Shown here piece by piece: positions 1 to 8,369 of a stretch of DNA of 64,000 nucleotides. The first letter of the stretch is position 1; every line of letters begins with the position of its first letter. Below the pieces are notes generated by a model, which worked only from the letters and a program-made list of their open reading frames with translations, was not told the DNA's origin and made no database searches. The position numbers and the translations under genes are program-made. Location of the stretch: positions 561,175 through 625,174 of the forward strand of contig NZ_RYYU01000001.1 of NCBI RefSeq assembly GCF_003977605.1. Reading direction: 5' to 3'. The stretch comes from Prevotella koreensis. Lineage in GTDB: Bacteria; Bacteroidota; Bacteroidia; Bacteroidales; Bacteroidaceae.

Positions 1-1252
1 AAAGCAAGTTGTTGTTGAATATTGAATACATACACCCATGCGACAACATGGTCCACATGTGTTGTTGTAGTTTTTCACTATGCACAAACGAGTCATGCAA
101 ACGTTTTAGCAATTCGCTCTCCTCTTTTGTGAGTTTGTTTGGGTTTTTCGGGTCGATTGTCGGGAAATTACAACTTGTCATTTTGTATTCTTTTCCGTCA
201 ATCGTGCATATTCCGCGTTTGTAGTCGATGTTCTTCAGCAGTTCGCGGTCTTGCATTTTCCATTGAGGATATTTCTCGTAAAGTGCGGCCTCAACCTTGA
301 ATTGGATTACTGCAATAGCCTTGTGCATCCTTGCTATTCTAAGTTGTGTGCGGTCATCCATCATGTCGTCTTTGCTACACTTAGGCATAAACTCGGTACA
401 TGGGTCGCCACCGTAGGTGTCAAGCGCGAACGATAGCAGCGGCACAAGGTTTATTCCGTATCCGTCTTCAAGCGTGTCGAGGTTGGCGTATCTCATCGAA
501 ACTCTCAATACATTGCAGATACAAGCATCGTTTCCGGCCTTTGCGCCCATCCATAGTATATCGTGATTTCCCCATTGCATATCCCACGAACTATATTTGC
601 TCAGCGTGTCGGCAATAATATGTGCTCCGGGACCTCTGTCATAGATGTCGCCGAGAATGTGCAGTTGGTCTATAGCGAGTCGTTGTATAACATTGGAAAT
701 TGTTATAATGAAGTCATCGGCACGGCCTGTCGAGATAATGGTGTTTATGATTGCAGACACGTATGCACTCTTGTTCACGTCGTCCGGACGCTCATGTAGC
801 AATTCCTGAATGATATATGAGAATGAATGTGGTAACGATTTTCTCACTTTAGAGCGGGTATATTTTGACGAAACCTCACGACACACCCTTACAAGTCGGT
901 GTATTGTTATTTGATACCATTCGTTGAGGTCTTCTTCCTTTTTCTTTATCAGTTCCAGTCTTTGTTCCGGATAATAAATCAAGGTGCACAAATCTCGTTT
1001 GATGTTGTCGCGGATTTCGTTTCCGAACAGTTCGTTTACTTTTCTTCTGATGTTGCCTGATGCGTTTTTCAACACATGCTGAAACGCCTCATATTCTCCG
1101 TGAATGTCTGCAAGGAAGTGCTCTGTACCTTTAGGAAGGTTGAGGATTGCCTGGAGATTTATAATCTCCGTACTTGCTTCTGCCACTGTAGGGAATGTGT
1201 GTGAGAGCAATTCCAAGTAGCGCATGTCTTTTACAATGTCGTACTGATTCAT
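1..1252 (-). CDS. fbp: Fructose-1,6-bisphosphatase class III (N-terminal part, runs off the window)
   Basis: This gluconeogenic enzyme removes the 1-phosphate from fructose-1,6-bisphosphate in the cytoplasm. The frame is open from an ATG at 1252 to base 1, giving about 417 residues of a family that is usually about 650 long, so the C-terminal third lies outside the window. The calcineurin-like phosphoesterase metal motifs are readable: LADIHGEYEAF near residue 55, GDIYDRGP near 200 and GNHD near 230. The start MNQYDIVKDMRYLELL fits the family. It is the last visible gene of a minus-strand run, 43 bases after the broken glycosyltransferase. Confidence 0.93.
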   Translation of the reverse strand, partial: MNQYDIVKDMRYLELLSHTFPTVAEASTEIINLQAILNLPKGTEHFLADIHGEYEAFQHVLKNASGNIRRKVNELFGNEIRDNIKRDLCTLIYYPEQRLELIKKKEEDLNEWYQITIHRLVRVCREVSSKYTRSKVRKSLPHSFSYIIQELLHERPDDVNKSAYVSAIINTIISTGRADDFIITISNVIQRLAIDQLHILGDIYDRGPGAHIIADTLSKYSSWDMQWGNHDILWMGAKAGNDACICNVLRVSMRYANLDTLEDGYGINLVPLLSFALDTYGGDPCTEFMPKCSKDDMMDDRTQLRIARMHKAIAVIQFKVEAALYEKYPQWKMQDRELLKNIDYKRGICTIDGKEYKMTSCNFPTIDPKNPNKLTKEESELLKRLHDSFVHSEKLQQHMWTMLSHGCMYSIFNNNLL

Positions 1253-1295
1253 AGCGTTAGGTTTTTTGTAGTTAATGATTTATTTGGATTAGATA

Positions 1296-2419
1296 TTATA
1301 TTTTATGCGTAATGAAATCATATTTGTCAGCCCGCTTGTATGCAAGCCAATGTATGAGTTTCTGAAATGTTTGCCATATCTCGAGCGGAACAATTTTCCA
1401 TGCCGGTATGTCGGCAAAGAACTGCGGCATTCTTCTGCGTGCAATGATTGTCCTCAAAACGATAGAAAGCAGTAAAGATACTGCTGCCGAAATCATAACC
1501 GGCAGGTTGTATTCCACTGTTTGATATGCCGCAACCACGATAGGAAGTAGCATACTCGCATGGAAAAACAGCCCATCGATAATTTGTGGCATACGATGAG
1601 TTTTCTTTCTTAGCAGATGCCTACGTGTTTCCATGTAGAAAAGACGGTGGTTTCGCCATTCTCTTTTTGTCGGCGTGTCTTCTATAAGCAGCGCATCGGG
1701 AGAGTTTGTAATTGCTGTTCCACCTTTCATGGCATATTTGTTGATAATGAAATCATATTCTCCTCTCAAATATTTCAGATTGCCTTCAAACCCTCTATGA
1801 GTCATGAAGTCCTCTCGCAGAATCATTATGTTCTTTGTTTCAGAACGGTATGCAATGCCAAATATTGCTTCATGAGCATGCGAAATGTCATCGTGCATAC
1901 GCTGGAAACGGTAGGATAGGGGGGGGGGTCATCGAATATGGTAGGCCCGATAACAATATTGTGCCCCTCTGTCATACATTCGGCCATTGTCTTTATCCAT
2001 TGGTCTGACGTTGGTCTGCAGGTAATGTCGGTGAATATCAGCCAAGGGTTGTGTGCAGCCTTAACCCCGAGTGTCATGGCAAGTTTTCTTCTGCTGATAT
2101 ATCTTGAAGAGTCGGGAATGAATGTGGTATATAGTCTTTTGTGCCTTTCAAACCTTTTAAGCACATCTTCTGTATTATCTTCGCTTTTTGCCACAACGAC
2201 AATTATCTCGAAACCTTCCGGATAGTCTTGTTCCAAGAATATGGGAAGGTTGCGTTCTATTTCTTTTGCATTTTCATGCAGGGTTATTATCACAGACACA
2301 GGCTTCTTGTCGCAATCCTTGTCGGGTGCGGTAAATCTCTGTCTTCGCATGTAAACGCTAACTATAGGTGAGGCTATTGCAACTACTGCAAGTGTCAATA
2401 TTATTATCGTATGTAGCAT
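1296..2419 (-). pseudogene. Family 2 glycosyltransferase, frameshifted at a C10 tract
   Basis: Two overlapping frames together make one membrane glycosyltransferase of about 370 residues. The first (from 2419) has an N-terminal membrane segment, then a GT-A fold start (PVSVIITLHENAKEIERNLP) and an acidic FTDITCRP motif. The second frame supplies the rest of the catalytic domain, with REDFMTHRG and YLRGEYDF, and a C-terminal membrane hairpin near MLLPIVVAAYQ. They meet at ten consecutive C (coding strand) at 1919-1928. With ten C the first frame runs on to a stop after KQRT at 1826. With eight or eleven C it reads through as DDPPLSYRFQRMHDD. The gene is therefore off as written, either phase-variable, decayed or a sequencing error. 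The acceptor and product are unknown. Confidence 0.85.
1919..1928. repeat. Homopolymer tract G10/C10 inside glycosyltransferase gene
   Basis: Ten G in a row on the plus strand, read as ten C in the coding direction, sit exactly where the glycosyltransferase reading frame breaks. The full-length frame needs eight or eleven C. Confidence 0.95.
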
Positions 2420-2452
2420 TATAGTATGTCATTAGGGCAACGGTATGCCCTT

Positions 2453-3790
2453 TTATTTATAGAATAATGTGTCAGAAAGGCTTTGCAGCGCCTGTTTCTT
2501 GTCTGTTTCACGTATCAGGAATGATATGTTATAATTTGAGCCGCCGTATGAAATCATTCTTACCGGTATGTTCTTCATGACTTCGGTTGCCATCGTCTCA
2601 AATCCTACATTGTTCCAATCAAGGTCGCCTACGACACATACTATACACATTCCGGTATCAACCGTTACTGTGCCATATTTCTTCAACTCGTCAACAATCT
2701 CGTTAAGATGAACGTCGTTATCAATACTCATTGACACACCGACCTCACTTGTTGCCACCATATCAATGGCTGTCTGATAGCCCTCGAATGTCTCAAACAC
2801 TTTACGCAAGAAACCTGTGGCGAGAAGCATGCGCGAACTCTTTACCTTTATGGCTGTTATATTGTCTTTTACGGCAACTGCTTTAATCTTCCCTTTTACT
2901 TTCTCGCTATTGATAATAGTGCCCGGTGCTTCCGGTTGCATTGTGTTTTTAAGACGCACCGGAATACCGGCATGTTTGGCCGGTTGTATGCAAGTAGGGT
3001 GAAGAATCTTGGCACCGAAGTAAGCCAACTCGGCAGCCTCTTCGAAATGTAGTTGGCTTATGGCTTCTGTCTTTTCCACAATACGAGGGTCGTTGTTGTG
3101 CATACCGTCAATGTCTGTCCATATCTGTATTTCCTCTGCATCAATGGCCGCACCGATAAGCGATGCCGAATAATCGCTACCTCCTCTACGTAGATTATCT
3201 ATTTCACCGTATGCGTTGCGACAGATGAACCCCTGCGTGACATACACTTGATGTCCCGCTTCCTTGTCCATTATTACATTCAGTTTGTCGTGAATATATG
3301 TGGAGTCAGGTTCTTCGTTCTTGTCGGTTCTCATAAAGTCGAGAGCCGACAGGAGCACAACATCGAATCCATTCTCCTTCATGTAGTTTACAACCATGTT
3401 CGTGCTTATTATCTCGCCTTGTGCCACGATGTTTTTTTCTTCGAAACTTGTGAATAGTTCCGTGGTGAAAGAGCGTAGATAATCGAACTCCTCGCGAAGA
3501 AAGTCGCGCGTGGTGTTGCGATACTCTTCTGTGGAGTAAAGGTTATCGACGTGTTGCATGTATGCCTTTTCAAGGCTGTCGATAACCTCGTTGGCTTTCT
3601 CCGGATTCTTTTTGTAGAGATAATTAGAAATCTCAACAAGCGAATTGGTAGTCCCCGACATGGCAGAGAGCACAACGAAAACCTGCTCCCCACTGTTTGT
3701 CAACAATGATGCGACGCTTTTCATGCGTTCCGGCGTGCCAACGGAGGTTCCGCCGAATTTCATTACTTTCATCTTTGAGATATTTTTCAA
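2453..3790 (-). CDS. lysC: Aspartate kinase (aspartokinase)
   Basis: The enzyme phosphorylates aspartate, the first step to lysine, threonine and methionine. The protein has 445 residues: an amino-acid kinase domain starting with the hallmark KFGGTSVG, a catalytic-region motif RGGSDYSASLIGAA near 215, and C-terminal regulatory ACT domains (from about 310) that normally bind the feedback inhibitor. The size fits a single-function enzyme, not the fused ThrA form. The start at 3790 lies 2 bases after the ftsE stop. An internal ATG at 3772 (MKVMKFGG) is an equally good start by homology. It is co-transcribed with ftsE. Confidence 0.95.
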   Translation of the reverse strand: MKNISKMKVMKFGGTSVGTPERMKSVASLLTNSGEQVFVVLSAMSGTTNSLVEISNYLYKKNPEKANEVIDSLEKAYMQHVDNLYSTEEYRNTTRDFLREEFDYLRSFTTELFTSFEEKNIVAQGEIISTNMVVNYMKENGFDVVLLSALDFMRTDKNEEPDSTYIHDKLNVIMDKEAGHQVYVTQGFICRNAYGEIDNLRRGGSDYSASLIGAAIDAEEIQIWTDIDGMHNNDPRIVEKTEAISQLHFEEAAELAYFGAKILHPTCIQPAKHAGIPVRLKNTMQPEAPGTIINSEKVKGKIKAVAVKDNITAIKVKSSRMLLATGFLRKVFETFEGYQTAIDMVATSEVGVSMSIDNDVHLNEIVDELKKYGTVTVDTGMCIVCVVGDLDWNNVGFETMATEVMKNIPVRMISYGGSNYNISFLIRETDKKQALQSLSDTLFYK

Positions 3791-3792
3791 CT

Positions 3793-4500
3793 TTACGCCC
3801 TTTCCTTATCTTCGGTAAGGTCAATGCTGTTGTAGGTGTTTGTTATATCGCTTATTGATGTTTCCGAACATCTATATACTATTCCCGGATACTTGTTAAG
3901 CATCGGTATGTTATGGGTTGACATTACTATCGCCGTACCGGTGAGACTTATCTGCCGCAACAGTGAAACGATATTGCTTGCCGTTTCCGGGTCGAGATTG
4001 CCTGTAGGCTCGTCTGCCACGATGATTTTCGGTTTGTTGAGCAACGCCCTTGCAATGGCTATTCGCTGCTGTTCGCCCCCGGAAAGTTCGTGGGGCATCT
4101 TGTTCACCTTGTCAGACAGTCCTACGGCCTCAAGCACTTCGTCTATACGCTGATTGCGTTCAGATTTCTTCCACCCTGTTGCTTTGAGAACGAAATCAAG
4201 GTTTTTGCCTACCGTGCGGTCGTGCAACAGTTGGAAATCTTGGAATATAATACCCATTTCCCTGCGCATTTCCGGCACTTCCCTGCGTTTTATCTTCATC
4301 AGGTCTCTGCCAAGTACTTCTGCCTTTTCGGCACTTTCGATGTCAAGTTCGCAATATAGTGTTTTAAGGAGAGAACTCTTTCCTGCCCCCACCTTACCTA
4401 TAATATATACGAACTCGCCCTCATCAACATTGAAATCAATGTCTTTGAGTACGCATAAATCATCTTGGTAAATACTTACCCTATTATAATCTATAAGCAT
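3793..4500 (-). CDS. ftsE: FtsE-like cell-division ABC transporter ATPase
   Basis: This is the ATPase half of the FtsEX complex, which couples cell division to peptidoglycan hydrolysis at the inner face of the membrane. The 235-residue protein shows Walker A GKVGAGKS (35-42), the ABC signature LSGGEQQRIAIARAL near 140 and Walker B IIVADEPT. The partner ftsX is not next to it: lysC follows after 2 bases. Without ftsX the name rests on overall similarity, and another small two-part ABC exporter ATPase is possible. The 126 bases upstream hold the 22-nt repeat locus A. Confidence 0.82.
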   Translation of the reverse strand: MLIDYNRVSIYQDDLCVLKDIDFNVDEGEFVYIIGKVGAGKSSLLKTLYCELDIESAEKAEVLGRDLMKIKRREVPEMRREMGIIFQDFQLLHDRTVGKNLDFVLKATGWKKSERNQRIDEVLEAVGLSDKVNKMPHELSGGEQQRIAIARALLNKPKIIVADEPTGNLDPETASNIVSLLRQISLTGTAIVMSTHNIPMLNKYPGIVYRCSETSISDITNTYNSIDLTEDKERA

Positions 4501-4554
4501 ATTTATATACTTTTAAATCATCATTTACAATCAATCATTATTCAAAATAGGCTG

Positions 4555-4620
4555 TTTTGCTTCGCAATTTCGGCGATTTTGCTCATCAATTTCGCCTTTT
4601 TTGCCAACCAATTTCGCCCA
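4555..4620. repeat. 22-nt intergenic repeat, locus A (three units)
   Basis: Three head-to-tail units of exactly 22 bases start at 4555, 4577 and 4599. Each has a conserved part (CAATTTCGCC and TTTTG) and a five-base variable part (CTTCG, CTCAT, CCAAC). The array ends 6 bases from the helicase stop codon. Unlike the other three loci, the variable parts do not pair with each other. Confidence 0.85.
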
Positions 4621-4626
4621 ATTTAT

Positions 4627-5922
4627 TCAGTTGTCCTGCTTGTTTTGCTTTCCGTATCCTTTCTTATGGTCTTTCCTACTACTTCTTTTCTGACTGTTAT
4701 CAGTGGGCTTTCCTCTTCTCGAATTTCTTTTTTGGGATTTTCCGCCATGCCTTCCTTTCTTTACCATCGGAACATACTCAGGTCCTTCGCCGATGCCTTC
4801 GGGCAGTGGATTTTTTGTTACCTCGTAGCCGAGAAATCTTTCTATCTCCATGAAATCCACTATTTCCCAACCTCTTACGAGTGTTATTGCCACTCCGTCT
4901 CGGTCGGCACGCGCGGTTCGTCCTATTCTGTGCACATAATCTTCCGCATCGTGAGGAACGTCAAAGTTGATAACCGTGGCAATGTCGTCAATATCAATAC
5001 CACGAGCAACAATGTCTGTGGCAACGAGAACGTCTGTCTGATTAGACTTGAAGCGATACATCACGTCGTCACGCTGCTGTTGTGAGAGATCCGAGTGCAT
5101 CTCATCGCAGTTTATTCCGATACGTTTCATGTCGCGTGCGATGTCCTTTACTTTCTGTTTTGAACTTGAGAAGATAATCACACGGTTAAGTCGCTTGCCC
5201 TTGAACAGGTGCTTCAGTATGTCGAGTTTCTGTGTCTCGTGACATACGTATGCAGACTGTTGAATTTTGTCGGCAGGCTTGCTTACTGCGAGTTTCACTG
5301 TTATCGGATTCTTCAGCAGGGTTCTTGCCAGTTCTTCTATCTTTGGCGGCATTGTTGCCGAGAACATTATTGTCTGACAAGTTTCGGGAAGTAGTTTTGC
5401 AATGGCCATGATGTCATCGCTGAAACCCATGTCGAGCATGCGATCGGCTTCGTCGAGGACGAAGAAAGAGACGCGCCCAAGGTAAATATTTCCCATTGTT
5501 ATGTGGCTTTTCAGTCTGCCGGGAGTGGCGATGATAACATCGGCTCCCATTTTCATTCCCTTAGCCTCTTGGTCGTACCTATTGCCATCGTTTCCGCCAT
5601 ATACCGCAACACTGCTTACTTCGGACATGTAGTATGCAAAGCCCTGCATTGCTTGGTCTATCTGTTGTGCCAACTCACGTGTGGGGCTCATTACGATACA
5701 GTTTATAGCATCGTTCGGAAAGCCGCCGTCGTCAAGCATGCTCAATATCGGGAGTAGGTAGGCTGCAGTCTTTCCTGTGCCTGTTTGTGCCACTCCGAGA
5801 ACATCGTGCCCATCGAGAATTTCAGGAATACACTTTTCCTGTACCGGTGTGCAGGTGTAGAAGTGCATGTCTTCGAGTGCGTCGAGGGTATTATCGTTGA
5901 GGTCTAAATCGTAAAATTCCAT
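4627..5922 (-). CDS. DEAD-box ATP-dependent RNA helicase (RhlE type)
   Basis: An RNA-unwinding ATPase, probably active in ribosome assembly or mRNA turnover. The 431 residues hold motif I AQTGTGKT near 45, motif Ib TPGR, motif II DEAD (VLDEADRMLDMGF), motif III SAT, motif V ATDIVARGIDI and motif VI HRIGRTARA. From about residue 385 a lysine- and arginine-rich tail of low complexity (for example SQKRNSRRGKP) probably binds RNA. A good ribosome-binding site, GGAGAC, lies just before the ATG. The stop sits 6 bases from repeat locus A. Confidence 0.93.
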   Translation of the reverse strand: MEFYDLDLNDNTLDALEDMHFYTCTPVQEKCIPEILDGHDVLGVAQTGTGKTAAYLLPILSMLDDGGFPNDAINCIVMSPTRELAQQIDQAMQGFAYYMSEVSSVAVYGGNDGNRYDQEAKGMKMGADVIIATPGRLKSHITMGNIYLGRVSFFVLDEADRMLDMGFSDDIMAIAKLLPETCQTIMFSATMPPKIEELARTLLKNPITVKLAVSKPADKIQQSAYVCHETQKLDILKHLFKGKRLNRVIIFSSSKQKVKDIARDMKRIGINCDEMHSDLSQQQRDDVMYRFKSNQTDVLVATDIVARGIDIDDIATVINFDVPHDAEDYVHRIGRTARADRDGVAITLVRGWEIVDFMEIERFLGYEVTKNPLPEGIGEGPEYVPMVKKGRHGGKSQKRNSRRGKPTDNSQKRSSRKDHKKGYGKQNKQDN

Positions 5923-5974
5923 ATTAGTGTCTCCTTTTTTTAATTGTATTTTGTCTGTTTTGCCCCCATTATCA

Positions 5975-7204
5975 TCAGTTCGGGGCTTTTCGATAGCAGA
6001 ACCACGCGATTATACCAAACACGATATTCGGAATCCATGCTGCAAGTATTGCCGGCGTATCTGATTGTATTGCAAATGTTGCCGACACCGTTTGTAACAT
6101 GATATAGGCGAAACTCAACGCCAATCCTATGCCGAGATACATTCCCATTCCTCCTTTACGCTTTCGAGATGACAGCGAAAGGCCTATCGTGGTGAGGATG
6201 AATGAGGCAAATGATGATGCGATACGTTTGTGATATTCCACTTCATACTGCACCACATTGCTTGAACCTCGGTCTATTTGCTTGCTTATGTAATCCCTCA
6301 ACTGCGGACTCGTGAATGTTTCTTGTTGCCCTTTTGAGAACACAAGGTCGGTTGGTTCCATCATCACGAGTGTGTCAAGAATATCTCCATTGGTGATTTT
6401 CTCACGCATTCCTCTCATGTCTCGTATTCGCCAGTTTATGACCTGCCAGTGGAATTTGGAGTCGGAGATAGTATCATACTGTATTTCGGTGGCTGTCATG
6501 TGACTTACCACTTTCTTATTCTCGAACTTGTCGAGACAGAAACCGTATCCTTTCTTACGGTTGTTGTCGTAGAACTGTATATAGGCAATTACTCCTTTGC
6601 CCACCTGCATCTGAACATTCTCGGCTGCGGTATTCTTTTTTTTGTTCTTATATAGTGTCTCGAAGTTTTGTCTTATTACTGTTCCCTTGGGTATAACGTA
6701 AGAACCGAGATAGAAAGTGAGAGCCGAAATGAGTGCCGCAGAAATCATGTATGGCCGCATAAGTCGCCTCATGCTTACTCCGGCGGCGAGCATTGAGATT
6801 ATCTCACTGTTGCCTGCGAGTTTTGAAGTGAAGAAGATTACGGCAATAAAAACAAAGAGTGGAGAGAAAAGATTGGCAAAGTATGGCACGAAATTCACGT
6901 AATAGTCGAATACTATTGCTTTCAATGGAGCGTGATATTGCGTGAACTTTGCAAGGTTTTCGTTGATGTCGAAAACAATGGATATGGAAATTATCAGTGC
7001 AATGGCATAGAAATAGGTTCCTATGAACTTCTTAATGATGTACCAATCAAGTATTTTCACATAACGCTTAGGATTGATGTATTTAAGCCAACCCATATAT
7101 TTGGCTGCCCGCTTCATCACTTTAGAAACGGGTGCCAATGCCCTTTTTACCGTCTTTATGGCTTTTAGGGATTTTCTTCTGCGTCTTATCTTGTCGTATT
7201 CCAA
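5975..7204 (-). CDS. LptG/LptF-type permease (YjgP/YjgQ family)
   Basis: An inner-membrane permease of the lipopolysaccharide export system (Lpt), which moves LPS from the inner membrane towards the periplasmic bridge. The 409-residue protein has membrane segments near 65-85, 105-130, 145-170 and three more at the C-terminus, around a periplasmic domain of about 180 residues. The first 50 residues are unusually basic (KIRRRRKSLKAIKTVKRA), and most relatives start near the later LDWYIIKKFIGTYF. A downstream start, such as MKRAAKYMGW, cannot be excluded. It follows tgt by 37 bases and shares its operon. Confidence 0.88.
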   Translation of the reverse strand: MEYDKIRRRRKSLKAIKTVKRALAPVSKVMKRAAKYMGWLKYINPKRYVKILDWYIIKKFIGTYFYAIALIISISIVFDINENLAKFTQYHAPLKAIVFDYYVNFVPYFANLFSPLFVFIAVIFFTSKLAGNSEIISMLAAGVSMRRLMRPYMISAALISALTFYLGSYVIPKGTVIRQNFETLYKNKKKNTAAENVQMQVGKGVIAYIQFYDNNRKKGYGFCLDKFENKKVVSHMTATEIQYDTISDSKFHWQVINWRIRDMRGMREKITNGDILDTLVMMEPTDLVFSKGQQETFTSPQLRDYISKQIDRGSSNVVQYEVEYHKRIASSFASFILTTIGLSLSSRKRKGGMGMYLGIGLALSFAYIMLQTVSATFAIQSDTPAILAAWIPNIVFGIIAWFCYRKAPN

Positions 7205-7241
7205 TTCCTTTGTTTTCTATGGAGGTGAGATGCGACTACCT

Positions 7242-8369
7242 CTAAACTCTTTTTCCAAGTTGCTCTACGATACTTTTCATCCACGGCGTGAAGTCGCCGG
7301 CAATGATATGTTTTCGTGCATCTCCTACGAGCCTCAGATAGAAAGCGAGGTTGTGTATGCTCGCTATTTGCATCGCAAGTAATTCCTGAGCCTTGAACAG
7401 GTGGTGGAGATATGCCTTGGTGTGTATTCGATCAATCTCACAACCGTCCGGATCGATGGGAGAGAAGTCGTTTTCCCACTTCTTGTTCCTCATGTTCATT
7501 GTGCCTTGATAGGTGAAGAGCATGGCGTTTCTGCCGTTTCTCGTAGGCATAACACAGTCGAACATATCCACTCCTCTGGCAATTCCTTCAAGCAGGTTCT
7601 GTGGAGTTCCTACTCCCATGAGGTATCTGGGTTTGTCTTTCGGCAATATTTCGTTAACAACTTCAATCATTTCATACATCACATCGGTTGGTTCGCCTAC
7701 CGCCAACCCTCCTATTGCATTTCCATCGGCACCTTTATCGGCAACGAATTTTGCCGCCTCGCGCCTCAAATCTTTATAGGTGCAACCCTGTACTATGGGG
7801 AAAAGGCTTTGCTTATATCCGTATCGTGGCTCTGTCTCGTTGAATCTCTTGAAGCAACGGTCAAGCCATCTCTGCGTCATTGCCAGACTTTTGCGTGCAT
7901 ATTCGTAATCGCTCTTGCCCGGAGGACATTCGTCGAGTGCCATCATTATGTCGGCACCGATTGTTCGTTCGGTGTCCATTACGTTCTCCGGAGTGAAGAA
8001 ATGTCGCGAACCATCAATGTGAGAAGTGAACATACAACCCTCTTCAGTAAGTTTCCTTATACCGGAAAGAGAGAACACTTGAAAGCCGCCACTGTCTGTC
8101 AGCATCGGCCTGTCCCACGAAATGAACTTATGCAGGCCTCCTGCCTTGTAGAGAGTGTCAAGCCCCGGACGCAGATAAAGATGATAGGTGTTGCCCAAGA
8201 TTATTTGTGCTCCTACCTGTCGGCGCAGTTCTTCGAAATGAACTCCCTTCACACTTCCTACCGTACCCACCGGCATGAATATCGGGGTTTCTATCTGTCC
8301 GTGAGCGGTTGTTATGAGGCCGGCACGAGCGTCACTTGCGTTATCTGTATGTTGAAGTTGGAATGTCAT
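7242..8369 (-). CDS. tgt: Queuine tRNA-ribosyltransferase
   Basis: It swaps guanine at tRNA position 34 (GUN anticodons) for a queuosine precursor. The 375-residue protein has the substrate motif DSGGFQVFSLS near 95, GGLAVGEP and the catalytic region MFDCVMPTRNGRNAM. The usual zinc motif CxCxxC before AYLHHLF is largely missing: only one Cys (DGCEIDRIH) remains. The start codon overlaps the end of lon by 4 bases, so the two are translationally coupled. Confidence 0.96.
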   Translation of the reverse strand: MTFQLQHTDNASDARAGLITTAHGQIETPIFMPVGTVGSVKGVHFEELRRQVGAQIILGNTYHLYLRPGLDTLYKAGGLHKFISWDRPMLTDSGGFQVFSLSGIRKLTEEGCMFTSHIDGSRHFFTPENVMDTERTIGADIMMALDECPPGKSDYEYARKSLAMTQRWLDRCFKRFNETEPRYGYKQSLFPIVQGCTYKDLRREAAKFVADKGADGNAIGGLAVGEPTDVMYEMIEVVNEILPKDKPRYLMGVGTPQNLLEGIARGVDMFDCVMPTRNGRNAMLFTYQGTMNMRNKKWENDFSPIDPDGCEIDRIHTKAYLHHLFKAQELLAMQIASIHNLAFYLRLVGDARKHIIAGDFTPWMKSIVEQLGKRV

